From Aedes albopictus (lineage: Eukaryota; Arthropoda; Insecta; Diptera; Culicidae): 64,000 nucleotides of DNA. The notes beneath the pieces are model-generated. The model searched no databases. It was not told the origin of the DNA and saw nothing but the letters and a program-made list of their open reading frames with translations. Position numbers and translations under genes: made by a program. The first letter of the stretch is position 1. Each line of letters begins with the position of its first letter. Positions 9,143 to 21,803 of this stretch are shown piece by piece. The stretch lies in NCBI RefSeq assembly GCF_035046485.1, contig NC_085137.1, forward strand, positions 252,858,733-252,922,732, read 5' to 3'.

Positions 9143-12100
9143 AGGGTGGCCACAGACTCGGGAAATGCGGGAAAAAGAATTGGATTTCATCGGGAAAAAT
9201 GCGGAAATTAGTCGGGAATTTTGTGCATGATCGGGAATTTTTTAATTGATGTGTAACGGCTGTAGAATTTAAACCCAAACCTAGATTTAGCACTCAACTC
9301 ACTTCAAATTCAGATTCTTACACAATTTCACAATTATACCTTACTTCAATCAACCTGATTAAGGCTTTGAAGGTCACGCTGAAATTCTAAAATCCAAACA
9401 TTTGATGATGACTGTTGCTTTCTGAATTGCATCTGATTTTTTGTTTAATACAGATCATCCGGATGACATTTTTATATTGCTCGGATGCTCAAGTCAACGA
9501 TTAAATCTTAAATTTACGTAATGAGGTTATGAATTCCTGTACACGAAATTTTGCCAGAAATAAATTGTAACGGAAAAAAAGTTTTGCGAAACACTACAAA
9601 TGCATTGTGCTCCCGATGGGTACCACAATGTAGACAACTGCTAAAAGAACCCTACAAATGCGCATTTTATTATCCGCATCGAGCCCCATATTTTGAAGCT
9701 AGTGGGATACGAAAAGTAAAATATAACGAATACATTGGAACCTTACAAATGCACATTTTATTTTCCGTATCGGGCCCCACGTCTGGGAACTTAGATACGC
9801 AAAATAAAATGGAACATTACAAATGCACAAAACACAAACATGCAAAACATAACATAAATTGTGCCCAGTTATCCAAATAGATAACTAAGTCCGAACCCAG
9901 GATGACGAGGTTTCATTTTTGTTCTTGGTCCATCAGTCAATCCTGTAATCGTATTTTTTCTGGCAGTTCGCCTTTTAGTTCGCAGCATCTGTTGCGGCAT
10001 TCATAGCTTGTTTTGATCTAGGAATTTCTAATCCTAAGGGGGCATCCTGATTTGAGCAACAACACAAGGCCGTCTACAATTTGATGTCCGTGTTAGGGGA
10101 CGGCTTGTGTGTTTTGTACTGGATCACTCCTAAAATGTTTGGAGCACTACAAATGCACATTCAAATTCAGGGACAGATGTACAAACCTTAGTATAAAATG
10201 GAAAATCAACTGACAAAATGTTCACAACTATTTACAAACGTAACAAAATGTAATTATTTTTCGCACAATACACAGCGTAATTTGCCGACCCGCATAGAAA
10301 AATACAACTTCTCATACATTCCAAACAGTAACTATCTTCTAATTGTTGCTGTGACATTACTACAAACATTTGTTTTAATGTTGAGCAATATGGAATCTAG
10401 TGCAACACACTATAAAAAACGTATTGAATAATTTATGTGAATCAGTAACAGTATGTTAAAGTGTTCACACATTGTCAAACAATATGAAGACAAAACTTGT
10501 AATGAATGGTGGCAATATACGGTCACCGCATGCCAAACAGTTCGTGCTCACAATGGCGCAACACACTAACGCATAAGCATTTCACTGTATAAAACTAATT
10601 CTTAACAATTTGTCAGATGGTTGCACGCATTAGTATTTGTAATCGATATTTTTGTGCTCTTGCGCTGCGTTTTCTGTCAGAATATGCAAAGTGAAAAAAT
10701 AAAACAAATCGGTTTCACAAGTTTCTACTGCTTTCGTTCGATTTATTTGTTTCTTTTTTATTTGTTTGAGCGGTTTGTACAGTTCATGAACTTCGCACGA
10801 AATTCACAATCTTCAAAAAAATGTTATCCGGAGTGAACACATTGGACTGGCGCAAACAAAAACCGAGGAGAACGCGGAATGGATTCCGCAGTGGCTAGCT
10901 TCTTGCACCCACAAACGGCAAAAAGAATAGGTAAGCTGCGATATGAATTACAAACAGACAAAATATTTAGATTTTATTTATTTCAGTTGGTGTTTGATGC
11001 ATTCCAATGGACAATATGCAGGACTCGTAGTTGCAGGATAAGTTAAGCTGGAGGTCAACCTGGAGGGCACAAAGTTGCCGGACTGAAACCGCACCCTGTC
11101 GAGCTTGAACTTTTCTTTCGGTGAGAGATTCGCTTTAAAAGTGTGAAGATGGTTGGATTAGATTTGCGATTTTCGGAAATTATGTTTAAAATAGTTTTAA
11201 ATATGTTTTACTGCATGTAACGCATGCACAGTGGCATAAAGTAAGAAAGGAATTAAGAAATGGCATAAATTTCAGTATGATAAAAATTGTAGTGTAAAAG
11301 ACAACAACCAGCGCTGTGAAAATAAAATAGCAAAATAAACGTAATATTTCAAAACAAAACATCTTTTTTATTACAATAATAAGAGAACTATGGAACCATA
11401 CTGCATTATAAAGCAACTAATACTCATACAGTGCTTATTTTTATTCCGCTTTTATAGGTCAACTGTTCTGGAACTGTTTGCTTGATAGTGAACCGAGCAA
11501 AAAAATGGATGGTATGTTGACCCTTTGTCAAACTGTAGACGAAAAATTTTGTTCGAGAAAATCGGCGTTTTTTTATGGTAACATAACTTAACCGCCTATT
11601 CCCCATATTGTAATTTGCTCGATAACCGTCTATCACACTGTTGAATCCATTCATGGTAGTGTTGGTTTATTGTTGCTTCGGATGTTATACCACACGATTG
11701 AGATACTGTAGCTAACAGTAGCGAACAGTATGGTGAACAGTAGTAGTATGGTTCATGGTTATGCGGGGAGACACCTGTCCGAACATTATCGAGTTATCAC
11801 GAAGATTTGCTGGGTGTCTATTGTCAACTGCCTGAAAAAAAAACTAAGACGATTTGGAAATATCAAAAAAATAATTTTAGCTGGAAAATCTTCAAATTGT
11901 GGAAGGGTTTTTGTCGATGAAATATTTCGTTGATTTCGTTGGTTGGTATATCTATAAGTTTTTCAATACATGGTTTTAACGCATTTTCTAGAAATTTTAA
12001 ATCATATATCTACAGTGCACTTATTTTAATCCTTTTTATGAAAATTTGCGTAGAATCATTTCTATTCTCGCATAACTGATTTTGTAATTTGTCGGACTTT

Positions 12101-14430
12101 GAAGAAGATTTTATAGCTAAAACCTAGACAAAAATAGTTTGTTTCTGTTTTAGTTCCTGCTGATACAATTTAAGGATTTTTGCCGACCTGGATGAGTTTT
12201 GGGCTTAGTTTTAGTTCTTAACAAAACTATTTGAACAATTCCTAAATTTGTTAGTAAATGAATTCCTAAAATTATCGCTTAGGATTTTTTAATGATATTT
12301 CTAGCAAAATTTCTGGATGAGTTCATAGAAAAGCTCCCTGCAATCGCCAAATAGTAAGAATTTTGGATAGCGGCATGTTTAATGGTTTTGGAAAAGTTAC
12401 TGTAGGCATAAGAATTCAGTCGTTTTGAAAAAGTTTCTGGCATTTTTAGCAACTTTTAGTAGAAGCATTGGATGAATTTTCCTAGAGAGTTCCTTTGCAA
12501 TAACTGACATAAAACGGAAGCGAAATTGGACGTTTAAACCAGAAGACTGGATTCTCTAGATTTTTTATGAAATCTTCCTAATTATTCCCTACAAATTTTC
12601 AAGAAAAACTCCTGAAAGAATTATTTTTGTAACTAATGGAAAACATGAAAAGCTTCTTATATGAATTCTTTGAAACATAAATGTGAACATTGTGAAAGAT
12701 TGTTTTCACCTATTTGCTAATATGTATCTGAAGAATTACTTCATGTTTTTATTGGAGCTATTCATAAAAGCACTTCTGCAAGATTTTTGTGCGAGAATTG
12801 TTACTGAAATCTTGAAAATCATAAAATAGAAAAACACATCATGTACTGGAAGAATTTTAGGCCTATTTCTTAGGCCTATAACCCTACACTGCCCCTCTTC
12901 GCATGTCCGTCCCATGTCGTTTCTAATACGAATTATATTTTTGTCACTAACGAGTTAATTTAAAACAAATTTCCCGCCTCTCCCGTTAATTTCACAGCTC
13001 AATATGCCATGAAGATGGTATGTATGAAGTGAATACATTTTTTGAAAATAATTGGAGTTATAGTACAAAAGGTAGGCACTTTGAAATACAACATGGGACT
13101 GACATGCGAAGAGGGGCAGTACAGTCGATATATCAGATTTGTTTCGCGTTATCCTTGAAATCCAGTGCTCTGAATGCAACTCAATTATGACTGTACAAGA
13201 TTAATTTTAAACTCTTAGAGAAATTATAATAAAAGGTTAGATTCTTCGATTTTGCGATATTTTTTCCACTATTCATCAGTTTCCACCTGAGATTAGAAAT
13301 TAAGTCCAAAGTATCTTTTGATTTCCTCAAAAATATCTAAAAACAGTTGTTACGTTAGAGTTGTCAATGATTTGTCTTTTATTTTCAGGAGTTTCTTTAC
13401 AATTTCAAATGGAAGATATGTATTTTTAAAACTTTGGAGAACAAATACTTTCAAAGAATTTGTTGCTAGTGTTCTCATAGTCTACCCCAGAAAAAAAGAT
13501 TTTTTACAGGAGTTTTGTAGAAATACTTGAAAATCTCATAAAAATTCACAGAAGTTTCTCTGAGTTCTGCAATTTTTCTGGACACAATTTCAGAAGCCAG
13601 TTTTGCTAGTTGATTTTCTTAGAGCTTGCCACATAAGTTTTCATGGAGACCTTGAAAACCCCCTTTCTACGAATTATTAAACTATGTATAATTTAGAATT
13701 ACAAAAGAATTAAATTGGCAAAGAAATAAAGAATTTTCACCAAAGCCCGATATTTTGATAAATATTTTTTATCTGCCTCATCAAAATGCAAAATCCTACC
13801 AAAAAAATTTTGAAGGGGTGGAGGGGCTAAAAAGGCAAAATATTAAGGAATTTTATATTATTATGTATAAATTTAATTATTGGATATACTTCCTGGTTTA
13901 TTACCATAAATGTGAGAAAATATCACATACATACACATACATTCAGTATTTTTGTACTCAACTTCTTCCAGGAAATTCAGAATTATACCAGAACTCCATC
14001 ATTCACATCTCCAGAATTTTCGGGATACCGTAAAAAATCTCTATAAAGAACTCACCAGAGAATACTTCAGTTGTCCGACCAGATTTATTGCTGGAACTTC
14101 GCCAAGTAATTCTTAAGAAGTCGACGAAAAATATTGTGGAAATTCCAACACAAATAACTTCAAGCATTGGTATCGTTATTAGTCCTCTAATTTAAGAAGC
14201 AAATATCAAACATATGTTACATGTGAAATTAACGGCTTCAAAAATTGCATAACTGTTCCAGTATCACAATCACACCGTAAATTTTACAAATCCACTTAAA
14301 TGTTTGGATTCTTAGATATTTTACAAGCTCATCAAACATTTAGAGAAAAGTCGGGAAAATTTTAAATCAATGCGGAAAAAAGTCGGGAAAAATGCGAGAA
14401 TTTCATTTTTGATTTTGTGTGGCCACCCTG
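9143..14430. mobile_element. 5.3 kb hAT-like element with GTCGGGAAAAATGCGG arrays
   Basis: The inverted ends AGGGTGGCCACA and TGTGGCCACCCT are bordered by TAATTGC on both sides (9136-9142, 14431-14437). CGGGAAA/ATGCGG motifs cluster within about 110 bp of the left end and 90 bp of the right end, all on the plus strand. The interior is mostly AT-rich and non-coding. It includes degenerate ACTACAAATGCRCATT repeats (9590-9830 and 10145) and a short ATG exon-like block at 10878 ending in GGTAAG. No hAT transposase is recognisable. Confidence 0.7.
12885..13121. mobile_element. Nested MITE inside the 5.3 kb element
   Basis: ACTGCCCCTCTTCGCATGTC at the left is complementary to GACATGCGAAGAGGGGCAGT at the right. 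The element is bordered by TA. The interior is non-coding. Confidence 0.75.
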
Positions 14431-14437
14431 TAATTGC

Positions 14438-15372
14438 CATCGTACATCGTGCGAATCTGTTTCCGAGACTAAAATTTGAATCGGAAAATGTTCGAAGTGT
14501 GACGTCTGACTATGGTGACATTGTTTTCCTTTCGGGGTTCAAAAACCCAACAATCAGGCCCGGATTAAGGATTGTGGAGGCCCCTCGGAGGTACAAATGC
14601 GATGAGCAATTCAGTTTTTATTTGATTTTGAGCAGTACTTGAACCAAAAATGGTTTTTGTGGGAAGCCCGGGGCTTTTTTCCTTCTTCATTAAAATTATT
14701 TGTGAGTTGTTCTAAGAATTGTTGGCATTAAAACTGCTTATATGTCCAGTTTTTCTATTCCATAGTATTGGAATAATGATAAAAATCCTTGTCATACCGC
14801 ATGAATGAAGGGCCTGTTGGAAATGGGACATTATGAGGGCACCGCTCTTTTAGCAGGGCAAATAAAACACTTGGTTATGCTATTTGCCACATGCTACAAA
14901 GCTAAAGGCATACTGGCACCACAAAAGCCAGCAAGATTCCGAGAAGCAGTAGGTGTTCACCAATCGAGGAGAAGTGTTGGAGAGTAGGCGCTTGATGAAC
15001 AAGAAGGCCACGATATTTTGTACTTTGACATACAATAAAATGATTCAGTTAGTTAGTTCCCAACACGTATGTGGCAACCCCAATCCCACCTAATGCATCT
15101 GACAGGAGCCAACATCTATCGTGTATCCACAATGGAATCCATTGTGGATACACAAATGTTTACATACTGATGTTGGATTCTTAAAAATGGCGGCCTGGCA
15201 CCCTGGTGGTTCCCAACCTTTGAACCGAACAGTGTTGTTCTTATTCAATTATCCGATCTACGGCAGTTCCTAATACAAACGGCATTCAGAATGGTGGTGC
15301 TACAAAGAAGTAGACACCTAGCTACCAGTTTCAGTGAAAAGTGATATGTAGCTCGGGTTCGTCGGTCCGCGT
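14438..15372. other. No gene seen; small palindrome
   Basis: This stretch has no credible coding frame. A CAGGCCCGGATTAAGG block at about 14556 resembles a hAT terminus, but no partner end was found. A 68-bp inverted repeat (15109-15176, CCAACATC...GATGTTGG with GTGTATCCACAATGGA in the arm) is probably a tiny MITE. Confidence 0.4.
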
Positions 15373-15544
15373 GTCGCCATCAGGGTGCCAAATTTTCGAG
15401 CAGACGAGCTGAAGTTCACCGTGCGGCGATTTTCATTCACTTGGCTGTATATTCATATTCAGCTGCTCGATACTCGTTTGTCAACTGAATGAAAGTCAAT
15501 GAATATTTGTAAAAATCTTACAAGGTGTTAAATTGTTGATAAAA

Positions 15545-18311
15545 TAGGGGTAGGTGGGGCATAATGAGCAGCTTAAGCATTTTTCATTTTCATTTTCATT
15601 TTGCAGCATTATTTGGTGGGGCAATGAGAGCGCAAGTCAGTCCAAAGCCGATGATAAGGAGGGGTAATGGCTGAATAGTCTTTGCTGACCACATAAACGC
15701 CATGGGATAGAAAAAGGGTATTTTGGTGTGGGATTAGGATGTTGGTACAGACTTGACAATATCAATGCTATTCAGATGCAAAATAATTTTAAGGCTCAAT
15801 AGTGAATCGCATACCTTCCAAAACCAAAAAACATTAATTCACAAAATACCAAGCAAGTCATAGAAAAAAAAAGCGCCCGATTGTTTATTTTGTCAATTAT
15901 AACAAACGGAAACTTCTACCCTCTCCGACTCGCCAGTCACCCCGGAAAAAATGTCCCTTCAGTTCTGGAAAATATATTATCCCCAATTAAGCCTTTAATC
16001 GAATTGTCCGCGTGGTCTTGTAGTACCCCTGCTAGGTAAGAATCAGTCATTGCCATACATATTAAATGCTAGACATGACCCCATGGATAGCATTTGCATA
16101 TGTAAAAGCTTTGCTGATGTGACTTTCCTATTAGGCAATTCTCTCATCTCATGTTTGTCTTCAAAACCTTATCAAGCTTAGAAAATTGAAGTTGATAAAC
16201 AATAAATTACAAGGTTCGAATTCCCATAGAATGAGATCATTCATTCGCACTACAACACCATAGGAGATAATACCACATTGGCTGATTACACAAGTTTACA
16301 AAATAAAACGAAAGTCGTGAACTTCTGTCAACGACCAAAATTTTTGAAGCACAATTTAGTGCTGATTTCGAAACCGACCTTCAAAAAATTTAAAGTAGAA
16401 CAGTTTTTGAGATTTAGCTCAATATCGAGTTTTGCAACTTTTTAAAATATGTAATTTACTAAAATTCAAATAGATTGCGTTTTGTTCAACCAATTATAAA
16501 TCTTTTTCCATGAATTAAAAGCTGAAAACAATACCATTCGGTCATCTGAATACAGGTTTTGCGTCAGATTGATGAAATTCAAGATATTGGCGAGTTTTAG
16601 GGACGATCTCCTTAAATTTTAGCAAAATTCCCAAAATTTTTTGAAGAAATGTAATTTTTTGAATAAGAAAAACCCGATTTAAAAATTCTTTCTCGACGTT
16701 TATTTGACATATCATATGTAGGCAAGTTACAGTAAAAAATTCAGCTCAATCGGAGCATTGATTACGGAGAATGAGGTGTGTGAAGTGAGCGACGTTGCTT
16801 AAAAATAGAACAAAAATCGATTTCAAATCATCAACCTTGTATGGAAAGTCGAAAAATTTTCCGCTCTACTGTAATTTTTATCCTTCGCGTTTTCGAACTC
16901 AGGGCATGATTCTACACCAAAAATGATCATCAGCTTACCGAGTTCAAAAACGCTGTAAACTAGTGTTACAGTACAAATGTGAAAAATCTCCCTTTTCCCC
17001 CTATCCGCAACCCGGGGACGCGCCCTGTTGGATTTCGAAAGCCTCGGAGAATATTACAAACCTTCAATGGCATTCCCATAAACTAACCCACATTGCCCAT
17101 TCAGGGGTCTGACTGGGCCTATTACCCTCCCTCAGTTTGTAATATTCTCTCCAACTTGGAATTATATTTTCCCGACACATAAATGACTTCGACAAATGTT
17201 CGATATACCTACTATGCAGCGTCATGATCAGTATAACTATATCAGATGACTTGAAGATCTGATTCTTACAGAATTGTTTGCCATTGATTATACATTCAGC
17301 TATTCCAATCATTGCTGCAAAGGCCATCGACCACATGCCTGAAATCAAAGCTTCCTGGAAGATATAATCCAAGCCCAGGGCATAATGAGCAGCTTAAGCA
17401 TTTTGCCACCAAATCCAGTAAATTAAGTGCAACCAATGTGTAATTTTATCGTTCAATCCTCATTTGAACCTTAACTGACAAAAGCTAATCGTTGAAATTC
17501 CGAATAAAGTTATAAATGTTGTAGAATTGTATGTTTTTAAAAACGTATAAAATCGCGAGTTGCGTTTTGGGGGTGGGGCATAATGAGCACCCTGGGTGGG
17601 GCAGTATGATCAATATCAGTTTTGTACACAATCAAATGCTAATTGACTATTCTTGTCAATGATAAAGCATACCGGCAACCATCAATGAGAATTTGAAGGG
17701 ATTACGGGGTTTAATTTGTAGGGAACTGTGGGGTTCCAATGAGTCTTCTATTGAGGAATTTTTAAACGGTGATAATATACAGATACTGAGATTTTAAAGC
17801 TAATAAATTGAAAGTTACAGACAAAACCTTACTAAATGCATCAAAACAGAGAAAACCAAAATTAAAATTTGTTTGTTGAAAATGTTTACCATTTTCATTA
17901 TTTTTTTCACTAGTTGCTCATTCTGCCCCACCCTACTACCAACTCTTTGAAGCATATTTTTTCAACAAAATAATTATACAAATAGATCAAAAGTGTTACA
18001 AATACATTTCATTGGCCTAGGGAATATCAAGAAAATCGATAGATGCCCACTAAGTTGTGATTTCGATACCCAAAATCTTATTTTAGGTCACCTGATTCTT
18101 ATAATATTTTCCCAGTATATGGCCACTTTACGCATTTTGATTGATACTTCAAGGTAAACGGATTTTTTGACTAATGTTTTGTCATCAACTCATTGGATTT
18201 TAGATAATAAGGCTACAATCAAGCAACTTGTTTTGTTAATTTGAAGATTTACAGTGAAAATACAAGGTGCTCATTATGCCCCACCTGCTCATTATGCCCC
18301 GCCTACCCCTA
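15545..18311. mobile_element. TA element A (GGGGTAGGYGGGGCATAATG termini)
   Basis: It is flanked by TA with inverted ends GGGGTAGGTGGGGCATAATG. The core motif GGGGCATAATGAGC recurs inside the left end (17573) and, inverted, in duplicate at the right end (18270-18310). It is closely related to element B at 18616. It has no coding capacity of its own and is interrupted by a retro-insertion at 15584-17377. Confidence 0.85.
15584..17377 (-). mobile_element. Retro-inserted fragment with a 27-bp target duplication
   Basis: A 27-bp stretch of element A is duplicated exactly at 15557-15583 and 17378-17404, bounding 1794 bp absent from element B. The left edge is three TCATTT repeats, i.e. an (AAATGA)n tail on the minus strand, typical of some LINE 3' ends. 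A 102-codon minus-strand frame (17064-17372) starts at its 5' edge but I do not recognise it. It is probably a 5'-truncated, decayed LINE. Confidence 0.6.
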
Positions 18312-18578
18312 TTAACGTTTCGATTATATTTAACGGTGCTTTACACAGATCTTTTCCCATTTGATTGTTGTACAGTGTTTTTGGAAGGAATCGTAGCCAT
18401 AAACGTAGGTAATTATGAAGATGTTTCTCGATCGGCTTCAAATTCAATGACTACGAATTGACTGACTGTCTGAAGAGGAAGAGCGGAAATGAATTTGTTT
18501 GTTTTGAATATTCAGTGCAGCATCATTCCAATTCGTTTTCAGTCAATGACTATGAACATTTTGCACCCTGGTCGCCAT

Positions 18579-18615
18579 ACACTCAGCCAAATAAACTTAA
18601 CATTTTCATAAGGCC
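18579..18615 (+). repeat. SINE body, left piece
   Basis: CACTCAGCCAAATAA and ATAAGGCC match the body of the minus-strand SINE at 27797-28037. The match resumes at 20752, so element B (18616-20751) is inserted within it. Confidence 0.6.
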
Positions 18616-20751
18616 TAGGGGTAGGCGGGGCATAATGAGCAGCTTAAGCATTTTGCCACCAAATCCAATAAATTAAGTGCAACCAATGTGTAATTTTAAC
18701 GTTCAATCCTCATTCAAACCTTAACTGACAAAAGCTAATCGTTGAAATTCCGAATTAAGTTATAAATGTTGTAGAATTTTATGATTTTAAAAACGTATAA
18801 AATCGCGAGTTGTGTTTTGGGGGGTGGGGCATAATGAGCACCCTAGGTGGGGCAAGATGATCAATATCAGTTTTGTACACAATCAAATGCTAATTGACTA
18901 TTCTTGTCAATGATAAAGCATACCGGCAACAATCAATGAGAATTTGAAGGGATTACGGGGTTTAATTTGTAGGGAACTGAGGGGTTCCAATGAGTCTTCT
19001 ATTGAGGAATTTTTAAACGGTGATAATATACAGATACTGAAATTTTAAAGCTAATAAATTGAAAGTTACAGACAAAACCTTACTATATGCATCAAAACAG
19101 AGAAAACCAAAATTAAAATTTGGTTGTGGAAGATGTTTACCATTTTCATTATTTTTTCACTAGTTGCTCATTCTGCCTAGGGTGACCATATGGAAATAAA
19201 GTGAAGGAGGACATTTTAACCAAATTCGGTTGAAAAAAGAGGACATTTGCGAGAAAAGGAGGACACTTTTTAAAACAGCACGAAAATACAAAAAAATAAA
19301 GCCAAGTTTACAAAATACTTTTATATGGGATTTGTTTTGCCCAACTAACATTATTATTACAAGCTTTATTTGCTAGGATTTCAGCTCTTGGCTGGTTCAC
19401 CTCGGAAACACTCAACTAACATGTTTTTGCGTTGTAAACGTCGATTGAATTCTTTAAGATCATCCATATCATTTTATAAACTCTACAAGAAGAAGAAATA
19501 AAAACTGATATCATTATAACCATTGAAATTTAAACTTGTTATTTGTTTAACTGAATTGGTTTACTTCTCATAAAAAGTACCCTTTTCAATAATTTTAGAG
19601 AACTTGCAATGTTTCAATCACTTATGCTTTCTTTTGTGCAACAGTTGAATTGAAGCAGTGAAAGCTGAATAACAAGGAAGCAATCTAAAATAAATAATAA
19701 ACGAAAATACATCAATGAACTTCACTAGTCATCTCAGCTTTCTGAACTCGTTAACTTTTACTTGGCTACTATTACTGTTATTCTATTCTAACTTACAGAG
19801 ATTTTTTCGAAAATTTAGTAACTTGGGCCAATCGAATAAGAGTTTTCATCAATAAACACGGCTGTTTCTACTGTATTGTACTGATTACAGTTAGAAACTG
19901 TAAAACAAAAGATTTTGCAGTATCATTACTGCCTCCACGATGGAAACATTATGTTAACATTTCACTATATTTTTCAGGAAAAATTGGAAAAGCTTTCTTG
20001 TGGCAGTGTTTCGAAATCTGTTTGGTGTATTTTTATAAAAAAAAATCGGTATACACTCCTCATAAGTGGCAGTAAGGATTGCGAGTTCGATTTAATGTGA
20101 CACGTACTCCCAATAATTTAGCTTAGAAAACATAACTCTTAGTTACCCATTGAAAACGTAATTGGTGCTTTTCATAGCTTAACAATAACTTTTGAATAAT
20201 AAGTAGTAGCTAAAACAAAAATATTTAACAGCTGTTCATACGATTTTATAAAAGTTATAAGTTCAAAAAGGAGGACATTTTCATGGAAAAGGAGAACATT
20301 CGATTTTTGATCGAAAAGGAGGACATGTCCTCCTTTAGGATACCATATGGTCACCCTAATTCTGCCCCACTTCACTACCAACTCTTTGAAGCATATTTTT
20401 TCAACAAAGTAATTATACAAATAGTTTAAAAGTGTTACAAATACATTTCATTGGCCTAGGGAATATCAAGAAAATCGATAAATGCCCACTAAGTTGTGAT
20501 TTCGATACCCAAAACCTTATTTTAGGTCACCTGATTCTTATAATATTTTCCCAGAACATGACCACTTTACGCCTTTTTAAATAATTTTTCAAGGTAAACG
20601 GATTTTTTGACTAATGTTTTGTCATCAACTCATTGGATTTTAGATAATAAGGCTACAATCAAGCAATTTGTTTTGTTAATTTGAAGATTTACAGTGAAAA
20701 TACAAAGTGCTCATTATGCCCCACCTGCTCATTATGCCCCGCCTACCCCTA
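18616..20751. mobile_element. TA element B, relative of element A
   Basis: It is flanked by TA with the same GGGGTAGGCGGGGCATAATG termini as element A. The two are highly similar from the left end to about 19170 and again from 20359 to the right end. Internal GGGGCATAATGAGC copies are present. It is interrupted by a hAT-like element at 19178-20358 and carries no coding. Confidence 0.87.
19178..20358. mobile_element. 1.2 kb hAT-like element with AAGGAGGACATTT arrays
   Basis: The termini are TAGGGTGACCATATGG and its complement, with a perfect 8-bp duplication ATTCTGCC at 19170-19177 and 20359-20366. Element A supplies the matching empty site near 17920. AGGAGGACATTT-type motifs occur three times at the left (19205-19270) and three times at the right (20268-20330), on the plus strand at both ends. 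The interior is AT-rich and non-coding. Confidence 0.9.
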
Positions 20752-20850
20752 ACTTTTAAAACTGCCTTTAAATAATTCTTAATAATTATGATGAATTCCA
20801 TAAGGTCGCGCTACGACGCAGAATCGTCTAACAGTTTATGGGTAGTATGC
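20752..20850 (+). repeat. SINE body, right piece
   Basis: The sequence TGCCTTTAAATAATTC through CGTCTAACAG parallels the SINE at 27797-28037 read on its minus strand. It continues the piece at 18579-18615 across the element B insertion. Confidence 0.55.
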
Positions 20851-20879
20851 TGATCGCAAGAAATTTCTTGGCCTATCTC

Positions 20880-21090
20880 GATGCGTGGGAAATTCAGGCA
20901 AGGATTCGCTCAAGAAATCAGAAAGTGTCACTTTATTCCGGATCCTAGTACAGGACTGAAACGAAACATCAAATCAAATGGAATTTGCTTTGTTAAATTT
21001 CTTGACCATTCCGGTCACGGAAAAATAATGCACTGAACAGAAATTACTTGAGCGATTCCGTTTGAAGTACATACCTCGCATTAGACTTTA
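20880..21090 (+). repeat. Dispersed ~210-bp repeat
   Basis: It shares blocks GATGCGT, CGCTCAAGAAA, TCACTTTATTCCG and ACTTGAGCGATTCCGTTTGA with copies at 1-59, 43820-43918 and 47368-47452. The uninterrupted copy here shows where the 43919-47367 element inserted. Confidence 0.65.
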
Positions 21091-21117
21091 TATATGTTTA
21101 GCAACATGGTATTCTCA

Positions 21118-21190
21118 AGCGTCGGTAGCCGTGTGGATTAAACTCGAGCTTAGTGATCACGGCGTTCATGGATCGATTCCAGCCTGCATC
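21118..21190 (+). repeat. tRNA-like pol III head, probable SINE
   Basis: An A-box-like TAGCCGTGTGG (21126) and B-box-like GGATCGATTCC (21170) sit 44 bp apart, as in tRNA-derived SINEs. The acceptor stem does not pair well, so it is not a functional tRNA. No clear tail or duplication is seen; sequence to 21407 is otherwise unassigned. Confidence 0.4.
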
Positions 21191-21803
21191 ATTCTAGGAT
21201 TTTGCTTTCTCTTCTCATATATCCATCTTATGAAACTGGTGATAACAAACACGACCATTTTTCATATGGAATTCTTATGGCATCCATAATTTTTAGTTAT
21301 AGCAAAAATTCAGAAGGTAGGTATTTTGATGATTTTCGATAGTTTTTTTTTTTCGCTGCGTGTATGTGTGGGCATTCATTTGTCTATTGTGAGGCAAGGA
21401 CAACATTGCCGGCTGTTCGGGCTCTAAAGAAGTTGATCATCAATATTAATGTCTATTCCCGATCAGCCTAGATAGCCGTGTAGTGGCGGTAGCAGTTACC
21501 TCAACTGGCTAAGAATATCACTACGGATTGCCTAATCCGATGGTAAAAGTCCACCAAACAAGCGACCCCTAATTCATGGTGTTAAGCGTACCGTGCCTAG
21601 GAATGAATGGTTAGGGGGGTCTAATAAAAACTTAACCGTGAACGGAGCCTGTGGAGTACCAGGGCACCCTCCACAGTATGTTGCCCTTACTGTGTTAAAC
21701 GGAGCAATGACGCAGTGGACCTTATTTGTCTCCGGGATAATCGGCCACTTTTCTTACGCCTCAATTCCGAGGCTTAATAAAAGTGGGTAAATGAAATGTT
21801 TTT

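Larger units (their letters stand above)
15381..18570. mobile_element. hAT-like element enclosing TA element A
   Basis: The left end CAGGGTGCCAAA and right end TTTTGCACCCTG are flanked by a perfect 8-bp duplication, GTCGCCAT (15373-15380 and 18571-18578). Its own sequence is only about 420 bp (15381-15544 and 18312-18570). The rest is TA element A inserted into it. It is non-autonomous. Confidence 0.85.

Noticed and set aside
10878..10990. Exon starting MDSAVASFLHP with a 55-nt intron
   Set aside because: Splice-like borders are present but the joined frame stops within a few codons; kept only as a remark under the 5.3 kb element.
14556..14690. hAT terminus CAGGCCCGGATTAAGG
   Set aside because: No matching right end or target duplication was found nearby.
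21593..21790. Small ORF as LOA ORF1
   Set aside because: No Gag-like motifs or zinc knuckles; it lies in the 5' UTR shared with the nested derivative.
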